Source: Phoronis australis
Lineage: Eukaryota > Phoronida > Phoronidae
NCBI GenBank assembly: GCA_002633005.1
Contig: NMRA01000199.1
Span: 324,792 to 388,791, forward strand
Direction: 5' to 3'
Length of the DNA stretch: 64,000 nt
Of this stretch, positions 49,001 through 57,873 are shown one piece after another; positions within the stretch are counted from its first letter, which is position 1; every line of letters starts with the position of its first letter. Below the pieces are notes generated by a model. The model worked only from the letters and a program-made list of their open reading frames with translations. It did no database searches and was not told where the DNA came from. Both the position numbers and the translations under genes were made by a program.

Positions 49001-49846
49001 ATATCTCACGTGGGCCTGTATTGTATGGTGATATATCTCACCTGGGCCTGTATTGTATGGTGTCAGTTTTACTTTTTTCCATCTGGCACTGTATCTACTC
49101 TGTCCTTTGTAGGAACTTCCTAACATCTGACTAGGTGTTCATCTGTGCAGAAGATGATAGCACATCCTCACTGTCTTTTGCTCTGCTCTGGCACACTCTG
49201 CCCCTAGTGGCAATTTTCTTCGTTTTAGGCATTCATTGTTTTATCTGCCAAATGGTGTGAAGAGCCGTTAAAAATGTGCTGAAGATGTTTCCATTTATAG
49301 AAACCTGGCTGACTTAAATTTTTGGAGTTATGGCTAATACAATGCAGTTTTTGTTAGCCTCAATGTATAACATATTGCGTGAATGAGCTTTTACCTTTGA
49401 GAGAATAGCCCTTGTCTAATTTGGACAGTTTTGACTTGTGCTGTGCCCCCTTTGTGGTATATGTTCACTGGTGTTGTTCAGTCTATTGTGCGGTGATGTT
49501 TGAAAACATGTGCACCCCTCATATCTTTGCCATTTGTGGTGCACACATGGGGAATGTATCAACGCTAGATGCGTTGCTCTTGTCAGGCATAATATTTAAC
49601 AAAATACACAAATGTCACAGCATATACCTAATATGTGCGTGCGTGTGTTCTCAGTAGTTTGATTTTTGTAATTATGATGTGAAATCTGGCATTTTTTGTT
49701 TTGCCTCTTTCTGTCTTCTCTTTTACTTTAGATGCATAGCAAGTGTGTCTTATTCATTCAATTCATCGTTTTTTTTTTCAGGCTGCAGTGTCCATACTGC
49801 TGGGCCAGCTTTAAATATGGAGGATTTAAAGAAGAAAGTGCCCTGA
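36958..49846 (+). CDS. PHF7: PHF7/G2E3-type ePHD-RING-PHD protein with a long disordered tail
   Basis: PHF7 and G2E3 are nuclear ubiquitin-ligase-type chromatin proteins. Eleven exons join in consistent phase: 36958-37033, 37085-37179, 38131-38235, 39633-39757, 40331-40508, 41284-41390, 42696-42812, 43523-43659, 44532-46888, 48277-48577 and 49782-49846. The product is about 1,220 residues. Residues 1-150 form the extended PHD (RCVFCGSDEDNE, HYFC, LGFLPDDIISEVRR, CVYCSAGGASIGC, SYHFGCGL). Next is a RING-like segment (CCVCMCHV, WFHREC, KCPLCNN, FGIYIPDQDASWE), then a C-terminal PHD-like segment (RCDVPKCLCPKGR, SKWEIILCQMCGAHGGHVGC). About 785 mostly Ser/Pro/Lys-rich residues then come from one exon. 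No HECT domain follows, so the architecture is closer to PHF7 than to G2E3, but strict orthology is not established. The ATG is the only start that keeps phase with the next exon. An AATAAA lies at 49965-49970. Confidence 0.9.
37085..37179 (+). CDS. PHF7: PHF7-like exon: ePHD pre-finger
   Basis: The exon encodes DRCVFCGSDEDNEAMFGQKL and then LFVHYFCM, the first zinc-binding half of the extended PHD. The donor is TATG|GTGAGT and the exit phase is 0. Confidence 0.9.
37404..37503. repeat. 100-bp perfect-stem inverted repeat
   Basis: Positions 37404-37425 and 37482-37503 are exact reverse complements (22 bp, beginning GTTCTCCATTCAC). With one mismatch the stem extends to about 29 bp, leaving a loop of about 42 bases. 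It lies in the second coding intron of the PHF7-like gene. It could be a very short MITE or a transcribed hairpin. Confidence 0.85.
38131..38235 (+). CDS. PHF7: PHF7-like exon: ePHD linker
   Basis: The exon has 35 codons in phase 0 between GTGTGTAG and CTG|GTATGT. It encodes LFASGLCQNGK and GILGFLPDDIISEVRRAKR, the helical bridge between the two zinc modules of the extended PHD. Confidence 0.9.
39054..39602. mobile_element. 549-bp element with 42-bp terminal inverted repeats
   Basis: The left end GGGCTGTTCCAGCAAAATC and the inverted right end GGGCTGTTCCAGTAAAATC match over about 42 bases with few mismatches. TCA flanks both sides as a possible 3-bp target duplication. The interior repeats short GGGTGGTTGC-type motifs and has no transposase. 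It sits in the third coding intron of the PHF7-like gene, and its right end is only 30 bp before the next exon. Confidence 0.88.
39633..39757 (+). CDS. PHF7: PHF7-like exon: ePHD second half
   Basis: The exon encodes RCVYCSAGGASIGC, then KSYHFGCGLKNGVLFQF, and ends phase 2 at CCA|GTGAGT. The motifs match G2E3/PHF7 residue for residue at the metal ligands. Confidence 0.92.
40331..40508 (+). CDS. PHF7: PHF7-like exon: end of ePHD and start of RING-like segment
   Basis: The exon starts with SFCQVHRP, the last ligands of the ePHD. It then encodes CCVCMCHV and GPCCRDSWFHRECMQ, with donor GCAG|GTGAGT and exit phase 0. Confidence 0.92.
41284..41390 (+). CDS. PHF7: PHF7-like exon: RING-like CPLC segment
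   Basis: The exon encodes YYFKCPLCNNKEDFQREMLL and then FGIYIPD, ending phase 2 at ATCA|GTAAGT. It corresponds to the CPxC...F..EML..GI.IP motif shared by PHF7 and G2E3. Confidence 0.92.
42696..42812 (+). CDS. PHF7: PHF7-like exon: DASWE / CDVPKC segment
   Basis: The exon encodes QDASWEREHNAFSELYERHC and then CDVPKCLCPKGRSYD. The acceptor is GGTAG and the donor is ACAG|GTAGAT. It is entered and left in phase 2. Confidence 0.9.
43523..43659 (+). CDS. PHF7: PHF7-like exon: C-terminal PHD-like segment
   Basis: The exon encodes KWEIILCQMCGAHGGHVGC, then GVLLCPDCQTISER. It ends phase 1 at CCCAG|GTTTGT. This is the last domain shared with vertebrate G2E3 before their C-terminal parts diverge. Confidence 0.9.
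44532..46888 (+). CDS. PHF7: PHF7-like giant exon: disordered tail with four internal repeats
   Basis: This exon is 2,357 bases, entered in phase 1 after TTTTTGCAG and left in phase 0 at TTAGAT|GTAAGT. It opens with a Lys-rich basic stretch (KPKTKVKTKNKAHG). It is then dominated by Ser, Pro, Gln and Lys with no recognised fold. Four copies of an LRSxSxxDDLxAFHx-type motif, each followed by VxVSQ or similar, occur at about 45275-45346, 45521-45592, 45764-45832 and 46069-46142. The rest of the frame is free of stops, and homopolymers do not break it. Confidence 0.88.
47741..47948. mobile_element. Short inverted-end element in a PHF7-like intron
   Basis: The left end GGACCCGTTCCAAGAAG matches the inverted right end GGCCCCTTCCAAGAAGC, about 208 bp apart. 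Internal arms also pair partly (TGTCTCAAGTC against GACTTGTCTCAAC-type text). It has no coding capacity. Confidence 0.6.
48277..48577 (+). CDS. PHF7: PHF7-like exon: acidic and Ser/Pro-rich segment
   Basis: This exon is 301 bases, from TTTTCAG|ACTGCG to CCCAG|GTAAAC, entered in phase 0 and left in phase 1. It encodes SEFIDLEEFMQLDHS and then a Ser/Pro/Cys-rich run ending SSLP. Confidence 0.7.
48902..49062. repeat. Five-copy minisatellite, 29-32 bp
   Basis: Five tandem units containing GATATATCTCACSTGGGYCTG, each ending TATTGTAT, lie in the last PHF7-like intron. Some units have lost three bases. Confidence 0.88.
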
Positions 49847-49902
49847 TCAGTCATACTTATGTTATTCCAAGATATCGATATGAGGAAATCGTGGAAGCTT
49901 GA
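49782..49902 (+). CDS. PHF7: PHF7-like terminal exon, two possible reading frames
   Basis: The exon begins after a TTTTTTTTTCAG tract. In the phase matching the exon at 48277-48577 it encodes about 20 residues (GCSVHTAGPAL...) and stops at 49844-49846. The next frame stays open longer, with LQCPYCWASFKYGGFKEES and then YRYEEIVEA, stopping at 49900-49902. It looks more protein-like, but would need an upstream exon ending in phase 2 that was not found. Confidence 0.55.
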
Positions 49903-49964
49903 AAATTCATCAGCCACATTTAGACTATGATTCAACCAAACCTTAGTTTGTGTTTTGGTTTCAA

Positions 49965-49970
49965 AATAAA
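49965..49970 (+). terminator. Polyadenylation signal of the PHF7-like gene
   Basis: AATAAA lies 62-67 bases after the later of the two candidate stop codons in the terminal exon, a normal spacing for a short 3' UTR. Confidence 0.75.
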
Positions 49971-50434
49971 GTTTATGAACATTCACTGTTCAAACATATT
50001 AAGTCATCAGTCTTGAGTGGCTTCTGGGGAATTTGCATATATTTATGTGCTCCCAGTCTCAATTTGGCCTCGCGTTAAAAACTGGACACGTTTGACGACT
50101 TGTTGTACATCATCACTCAATAGATCTGTATAAGAACTGTGAGCGCCATCTACCCTCCTTATGTAGAACACTGTTCTGAGGTCCTTAGGCGTGGACCATG
50201 CCCATTGGGGACGATTTTGTGGCAATATAAAAGGGTGGCTGAAAGAATTCTTAGAAACTTGAAGATAATAGGTGTGGGAGTCTTGTTGCCACACTAAATA
50301 CAATGGACTAGAAATTTGTTGGTCAACTACTATTTTGATCTGCCTTATCATGAGCTAAACAGGTGAAGAATTACGGTAGTACTCTTGTGATCATAAGGAT
50401 GATTATTTCTGGTAGACAATTAGTACTGTATGTG

Positions 50435-50465
<31 letters not shown>

Positions 50466-52018
50466 TTTAGTTGAGATTAAATAGGTATCCACTACATAAT
50501 TTGCTGTGTATGGTATTCATGTGTAGGGTCAATATTCAGTAGACAACTTTTCGGTAGCATGAATAGGACATAAATTTGTTATATGTGAGAATACTCAATA
50601 GGCCTATGAATGGAGGGTGCAGATTAATCCAAACTTGCAATTGTTTCCACTGGGATTAATTCAGTCTTTTTGAGAGAAGGATTTCCTATAATGGTAAAAT
50701 TTCACGAATTTTCAACAAAACTAATTTGCTATAATTGTCTTGTTTCATTTTTCAAGTTTTTTTAGCGTTGCCCTGAACCAACAATATTTCCAAAACTTTA
50801 TTTGGTGGTAGCTCTGGAATAAAACTTCAGGAAGGACTATTAATTGATTTTGTGCTGCGCATGTGTCATAAAAAGTATGTAAAATAAAATTCCGCTTGTC
50901 GGCCATATTGTGTCCTAAATTGGAGAGATTTTACCCTAACTCAAAATTGACGTTTTATTGTCCGGTAAATATGGTGGACGAAGACTGATCTTAAAATATG
51001 GAATAAGGAATTCCATACGTGTCGTGTGATCTGGGCAGTCAAATCCTTCCAACTAAATATTCCAATGTGTATTATGTGTTATGGATTGGCAATGTTGACC
51101 AGGTTTTATACATGTTGGAAGTGTGGTTTACTGTTACAAAAAATACGAGTTCTTGTTTAGTTGTTGGTGTTAACAGTTCCCCCAACTTGTTTAATTTATG
51201 TTAGTGCCAATTCACCTACTTTAGCTAGACAGCGAGCTGCGACCTGTATTGTTGGTCTGCGGTGAGCTATTGAGATGTAATAGACAACTATAGCCTCAAG
51301 ACCTTTTCAGTTTTCACGTTGTAGCGTCTCATTAATTTGTGAAAAGAATTTCTTCGAACTACGTCAGGCTTGCGTTGCATCAAAGTTGTTCGGATGTTTA
51401 GTGATATGATATATCTGCCGCCATGACGCAATTTTCATTCACAAATAGCGTTACATTTTCAGAATTTGCAGAATATTTTTTCCGATTCGGGTGACTACAT
51501 GGCCGATTAAATTATGCTTTTGGATTAATCGGTTTGCTCCAACAACCACTGCATGCTCCCGGGGTCTAGTCTTTGTGCTAGAAATCGAACTCGAAATTAT
51601 TGTTGGCATTTTTAGTTTACGTTTGTGCCAACTCAAGACTGGTGGCTCTATTGGTCTGTGCTTGGGTACTTTATGGTTTGTGTATATGGGTTTCGAGTCA
51701 AAGCTCATACTTAATGACCCCTAAATCCGAGCTACAAGGTCTAGTAAAAGCTTGAGATTTTGAGTTTAGAATCGAACTTATAGTCTTAATGCTGAAGTCA
51801 TTAAGTGCATAATAGGATTGGACTGTTGTTCATGCAAGCCAGTGTGCACTGGAGCTTAGAATTTTATCTTGAGCATGCACAAAAGAGAGTAAATGACAAT
51901 AATAGTTATAGTGCAGGAGTATGTAAATGTGACCTAGTAATTTTTTTTTTTAATTTTATAATTCTAATTTATATGACTGGGTACAAAATATCAAAATAAG
52001 TTCATACTAAATAAACAA

Positions 52019-52105
52019 TACGCCGTATAGCAACAATGACGTCGCATTATCACGCGTCACGTTGCAGTAGTTGAACAGTGCACCTGACGTCATGCAACAA
52101 TCGGT
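52019..52105. mobile_element. Dispersed repeat with two CRE-like sites (copy 2)
   Basis: In reverse orientation this shares GATTGTTGCATGACGTCAGG, CAACGTGACGC, TGATAATGCGACGTCATTG and CTATACGGCGTAT with 30010-30095. Further out, near 52158-52170, ATGCAACTCAGCCC corresponds to the end of copy 1. Confidence 0.65.
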
Positions 52106-53956
52106 GTGCTGGTGTTAGTTTCATCAGGGAGTTTATTGCTCTACACTCCATGATTGCATGCAACTCAGCCCTGTTTACTAAAGTTTGAAGCGAGCTTTCG
52201 TGTGCGTTTTCAAATTCCTTGAAACATTGACAACGACCATTTACCACTTTAAAGCAGATATTATCAGTCTCTAAATAAAGTCATAAACATCTTCAATCGT
52301 TACAAGCAAAGGGTAGTGGTACTAAACGATTGCGAAATAGATAGTTGGTGTTGTCGTTGGCTGTGGGACTTGTGGAAATAAGTTATTTACTGAACAGCCA
52401 GGGCAGAGTTCAGTAAATGTCTTACTTCGCTAGAAAAAGATTTTTTGCGAGACGGATATTGCCGTGCGTTTCAAATGAGAGCACGAAATTTTGGCTGGCA
52501 TTTTCTCGCCGCGTGACAGCTGCTCAACTACTGAAGTTTCACGTTCACGCCACACAACTTCTGTTTTAATCGAAATCAGTGGGGGACTAAGGATTAATCT
52601 GGTAACACCCTAATAAAATGCCACTACATAAATAACAACCTGCAACGCATATGTTAAGTGAAACCACGTAAAATGATTTTCACCTCACTTAACCAACAGT
52701 ATGAAAGTTCAATGTGACGAAATGGTTTGATTGACCAAAGATGATACCGCTGTACTGGTACTTCTTTCGCAAGATCGAGGCACTTGGACTACCCGTCAAC
52801 GAAATTCTTCATTTTACGTCGTTATTTCCTCCACGTACGCACAATTTTTCTTGCCCCTCGAACGTTTCTTTCCTTCTTTCTCAGGGCCGAGGCGCGTCTG
52901 GCAGCGGGTAGTTCAGGTTGCATGAAACAGTCCCAGGCAAATAGGGACTCTGCTAAGTTCCCTGAGCCCACTGCGTATTTTCGGCTTGTGAAAACTGATT
53001 GTCCTATCTTACGCTGTTTGAGTATCATTACTGTGCCAATTTTTGGCTTAGATACAAATCGAAAGTGAACTCTACTTTGAATTCTCAATATTTGTTGAAA
53101 ATAAGCAGGGATCTTTTCATTCAACGCCCCCAAGGACTACATGTATAAGTCCCTAATTATTTTGATTGAATTAAAGACCTGGTCGCGCGCGTTGTTAACC
53201 CTTATTACATGGTTAGAGGATGTTATAATGATCCAAGAAGTACTTACCCCATAACTAATATAAGATCCGTACTCGAAAAAAGTTTAAATGAACGCACCAC
53301 TCACGATTTGCACCCGAAGAACCACCGCTATTTTGAACTTGCTGCGAACCCGGAAGTACAATTCATTCATGAACCCAGGCTAGCCGCTAAGAAAACGTGT
53401 AGATGGACGAGTGCCTGTTACCAGCTTGCAAACGGGGATAACTAATCGACAGCGCGCCTCAATTTTAATAAAATCAAAATACGGACAACTTTATCGAATT
53501 TGCTGAAGAAATGTAGCGAATACATTTTGACAGAAATTATTTTGCTAGACTCGGGACCGCAGCGTATCGGACCCGGTGCCGATCGAGACCAGACACTGGC
53601 GAACGGTAAATGCATGCGGTTGCGAGCTGTTTTGTCGAAGTAAAATGCTCGAATTATAAATGCCGCATATATTCAAAGATAGTTTCAGACACTTGCATGA
53701 AATTGCGGGCTGGTTAGTCCTGTGTCACACTGCTGCGGCAGACCTTAGCTAGCCTCAGTGCCGACTACCAGTGAAGACTATCGTCAAAATACAGCTTGTT
53801 TGTACTATACAGCTTTGCGGCAAGGCTACCCTTAGGACTAACTGGTCGCTGGCCACAGCGCTCGCTCAAACGCGGGTTTATTTAGAACTTGGGTACTTCT
53901 CGCGAACTGTGCAAAGTTGTTGGCTTTCAATAGAGATTTGCCCAGACTTTGTATGA

Positions 53957-54184
53957 ACACACCAAGCCTAAAAGAATGGGGGGCTGGAATTTTTGGGAAT
54001 GTCTATCTTTCACTATAAGATTCACTGGGTATGTTCAGAGCTATGAATTACAGACGCTAAATTTTGGTACTTCCTGTCTTCTAGTGGGATATTGTCTCAT
54101 TTTCTACTTTTCTCGGAATTCGTGCTTCTCTGACTGAGGCAGACCTTTTTCCATTTCTCCAAATAGGGGGCTCGTTCGAGCACA
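53957..54184. mobile_element. Diverged MITE copy next to the intact copy
   Basis: The segment has CACACCAAGCC, GGGGGGCTGGAATTT, GGGTATGTTCAG, then GGCAGACCTTTTT and GGGGGCTCG in the order seen in the element at 54321-54548, with heavy divergence. It lies about 140 bp away in the same orientation. Confidence 0.5.
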
Positions 54185-54320
54185 TAAGTATGACAAGTCC
54201 AATACAAAATGTTATAATTTTTATTCATTAACCCAAAATGATTCAAACTTTTAACATAATAAGTAACTTAAAATATAGAATACTTTACAACATTTAGCAT
54301 TACAAACACTATTCAACACA

Positions 54321-54548
54321 TGCACGCACCCAGCCTTCAATATGGGGGGCTCGAATTTCCGGCGATGTGGGGCTTTTGCTAAAAAAAAGAGTCTGCGGAC
54401 TAAAAAAAAAAACGGGAGCACCACTGTGAATTGCGCGTTTGCGCTTCTTTAGTGGACTTTTGTCCCATTTTCTCCGGCTTTTTGTCTCGCGGGGGCGGAC
54501 CTTTTTGCCCACTTCGCCCCCCGAGCCCCTCCCCCCCAGGTGCGCGCA
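54321..54548. mobile_element. Complete 228-bp MITE with TGCRCGCACC ends
   Basis: The left end is TGCACGCACCCAG and the inverted right end is TGCGCGCACCTGG. The interior includes GGGGGGCTCGAATTT, a poly-A run and CGGACCTTTTTGCCCACTTC. Related copies lie at 36155, 53957 and, inverted and truncated, at 58599. There is no transposase, and its superfamily is not recognised. Confidence 0.8.
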
Positions 54549-55804
54549 TGCAACAGCAAAAGTTTCCATGTTATGAAAGTGGACTTACATGTAACTATTA
54601 CCATGGTGACTGAATAGTGTTTCCTTACACCAGAATTTGACAAGCATGATTAAAAATATATGAAGTTGCAAGGAACAAGAATTGGAGGCTTGAAGCTTCA
54701 CAATCCAACATAGCTTATTTCCCAAATTAAGATTATTCATATTGTTGACTTGATAACCTGAATTAAGAAGCAATAAGTTACAAAACATGGCTTGAAAGCA
54801 ATCGAGATTTAAAATTTAGAAAAATATGAATCATTTTGTGACACCGAATCAAGCCTTGAACAGCAGTTGACAATCAAACAAAACACCATTTCAAAATTAT
54901 GTCAACTATTTTTTTAGCTTAGTGTAAGATCACCTGAATGGGAAATTCACAGTAAAATAATTCGAATATATCTGATATTTTTGCACAAAACACACGAAAA
55001 TTGGACAAAGTTCCTTTTTTGTAGCAACACTTGTCAAAATGCATCAACGTTAAATCTTCACAAATTAAAAAAGTAGCCGATTGAACATGCCTTTCAGTTC
55101 AGCAAAATTCGCCATGCTGTCGGTGCCGCCAGAAATGAGACGAAGTCCAACGGGAATTGTGAGCACATTTATCACTTATTGAGTAACAACTTCGAGCCTG
55201 AAATTTGGTGAGCACTGTTGAATCTTGCAAAATAGTAACTAAAAATATGTCTAACTAAATTTTACCGTAATTTGTTGGCGAAAACAATTTACACAAAGTT
55301 TTAAACTCGTAACTTATCCCGCTGTCCTCCAATATGGCCGACGCGATCCAAAGAAAGTGACCCAAATTTCTCCACAAAAATTGCAATATCTTCAGTTTAC
55401 ACTGCTTGCCCCGATTTTGATACTTTTTCAATTTTTTATGAGTATAATACACTAACTTTCCGAAGATAGCAAAGTACTTTTTCAAAACGAGAAAGAAATC
55501 AAAACGAAAAAAATTGGTTCGACCCATATTGGTTCCTAGGTTCGACCGGCCTACGTAAGGAACTAAACACCAATGCTATTTTAACATAATAAGTATGCGT
55601 AACATTCCAAAAAAATCAACGACCAGTAATTACAAACTATAAATACACTACACACACAAACGAATCACGAGATATTACTAATAAAACAAAATAATGAAGA
55701 TTTTTCGAGCAAGCCATAGAACATTCAGTTACAAGGACAAAATGGCGGCGTTCAGGACAAGTTCCTGAACTGATGAGCCGGAAATGTGGGTACGGAAATA
55801 ACCG

Positions 55805-56420
55805 ATGACAGCTGCTAATTATACGCTCACAGAGAAGGGACAAATACTGTTAAAAATCGCTTTCGGCAAGAAAGGCGAAAAGAATATAAAAAAGGGTGTT
55901 GAAAATAAGATTTTATGTAGTAAGTATTTTCAGATACAGGAACCACATGGGCAGTTTGAGAGCAGGACTTTAAGGGCTCAAGCTCAATTAACTTTTATGT
56001 TATTAGAAAATGTCATTAGTCAAAGAGGACCTCACATCAAAGATAAAATTATGGAAAGATATCTGGTGTGCCTAAAGAACGAAACGAATATGAAAAGGAT
56101 TTAGAGAACTTAGCTGAGTCCTTATTTTGGGACTGTTTCATGCAACTGGCCACTGAAGACTCGTTATCGAATGTAGAGACATAAATTGAAGGAATGGAAC
56201 TTGAGCCATATCACATCTAGCTTATCAAGTGCAGCCTATGTCAAGAAAGTATGGACAGGTACTGAGCTGCCAAATTAGACAATGGACGACTGAGTTCACT
56301 GCAGGAACCATGTAGAGGTTACACGTTCCAGGTTTTAAGAGAATGGAAATTACGTTAAAATATGATTCCAGGTGATGTGGAACTTGCAATGAAATCGTTT
56401 AGAAGATCACAAGACCTATC
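55805..56420 (+). pseudogene. Decayed unidentified coding sequence
   Basis: An open frame of 99 codons (MTAANYTLTEKGQILLKIAF..., ending at 56104) is followed by protein-like text in other frames: DLENLAESLFWDCFMQLATE after a one-base shift near 56085. Past stops come SLQEPCRGYTFQVLREWK and GDVELAMKSFRRSQDL. The composition is protein-like and a few stops and shifts separate the pieces, so this reads as a disabled gene or retrocopy. No family is recognised. Confidence 0.35.
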
Positions 56421-56551
56421 ATCCAAATGCAACTCAACACTTTTGTGCTCTTACTGAGGCCCAGTTAAAGGTCTCTAAGTATGGGTGTCTAGACAATGCA
56501 AGTGATTACACAAAATTTCTAAAATAAGAATCTATTTCGATGGCATGATTG

Positions 56552-56557
56552 TTTATT
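56552..56557 (-). terminator. Polyadenylation signal of the PHYHIP-like gene
   Basis: AATAAA on the minus strand lies 23-28 bases beyond the stop codon at 56580-56582. Confidence 0.65.
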
Positions 56558-56579
56558 AATTCGCCCTGAAACGAGGCGT

Positions 56580-57873
56580 TTAATTCATTTTGGGTATCTT
56601 TGACAAGGTCAAGGTGTAATCACTGTTAGGCTCGGTCGTGGCGGAGCTCAGATTTCTCTTCGTGGCGGACCTCAAGTTTCTCTTCGTGGCGGACCTCAAG
56701 TTTCTCTCCGTGGCGGACTTCAAGTTTCTCTTCGTGGCGGACCTCAAGTTTCTCTTCGTGGCGGACCTCAGGTTTCTCTTCGCGGGTTCAATACCAGCAG
56801 TCGAGCCGTAGTTGGAGATTGAAACGCCAGATTCGCTGCACGTGCCACGGGCTTTATCTTCTATGGCCTCGTTAATAATAAGTGTCTCCAAAGTGTCGCC
56901 AGATGTTTCACCGCTATCTTCCAATTGTTGTTTGAAGGCGTTGGACTCCATTTTCTCCTTCGATGGACCTATGCAAGATTCATATGTGGATTCCTTGTTG
57001 GTATTTTCAGCTTCTGGTTCTGCGCATATATCGTCATGATTTCCTGTTGGTATTTCGCCGTTCACACTTGTGACGAATGTTGCCGCAGCGATGTCGCTAC
57101 TTCCGTCTCCGCCTGTTGCATCGTTAGTATCGTCAGGTTCTATTTCCTTGAAGACCTCACTTGTGGGCGGAAATGATTTTCCCCTGTTTATTTGCCAAAT
57201 TTCCCACTTGTGCAAGTCGGCATTGACGTTGCACGTTGTACAGCTCGGCGTTTTTCTTTTACCACCCCACGTTGAGCTTCCCTTCCCTATCGTGTCAATA
57301 TCCCTCAGAAATGCGCCGTTTTCCTGAGCCTCTTTTAGGTCAACTTCTTCTGTGTAGAAACCTCTATCCATACCCCGGTTCTTGTCTTAACTATTTTTGC
57401 TTGAACATCCACCCATATGAACTTATTGTCTGTGATATCAAGTTGAATGAGATTATCTCTACAGAAGTTGTCGCTGTCTGTTCCAGAATGTGTCATAACT
57501 AAGGTTACGTAATGTGGTCTGGGTCTTGAGTAGTTGCGAATGAAACGTGGCTCGGTGCAGAAAAAATCCGCAAAGTAAAGGTTGCATGATTTTTTTAAGA
57601 AAAACTTCACAGGGATGTTTATTTGCTTTTTTCCAAATGGGGAACTTTCTGTCAAGTTTGCGCCATACTTGTTGTTGGCATAAAAGTACACCCCAGCAAG
57701 TTTACCATCGTTAATAGGACAGTCTGGGTCACCTCCACAATCTTTATATTTTAATGGCAATTTAGCAACTTCAAAATATGAAGGGTTTTTTGCTCGATGG
57801 AAGTAGGTGCATTCCATAGTTTTGCCCACTTCTTTTTCTGCACGCTTCAGCAATTGTTCCAGGCGTGAATGTC
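56580..57873 (-). CDS. PHYHIP-like main exon with C-terminal octapeptide repeats
   Basis: The acceptor is TATTACAG|GACATT. After the conserved domain (to about 57200) comes an acidic, low-complexity stretch (EIEPDDTNDATGGDGSSD, EPEAENTNKE). Six tandem octapeptides KRNLRSAT (variants KRNLKSAT, ERNLRSAT, KRNLSSAT) follow, then an 18-residue end and the stop. The frame changes once, near 57357. Confidence 0.8.

Larger units (their letters stand above)
49903..56551. other. Intergenic region between the PHF7-like and PHYHIP-like genes
   Basis: The region contains a (TA)n tract at about 50436-50457, a CRE-bearing repeat copy (52019-52105), two MITE copies (53957-54184 and 54321-54548) and a decayed reading frame (55805-56420). 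Other open frames of 60-100 codons have no recognised similarity. No tRNA or rRNA was seen. Confidence 0.5.
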
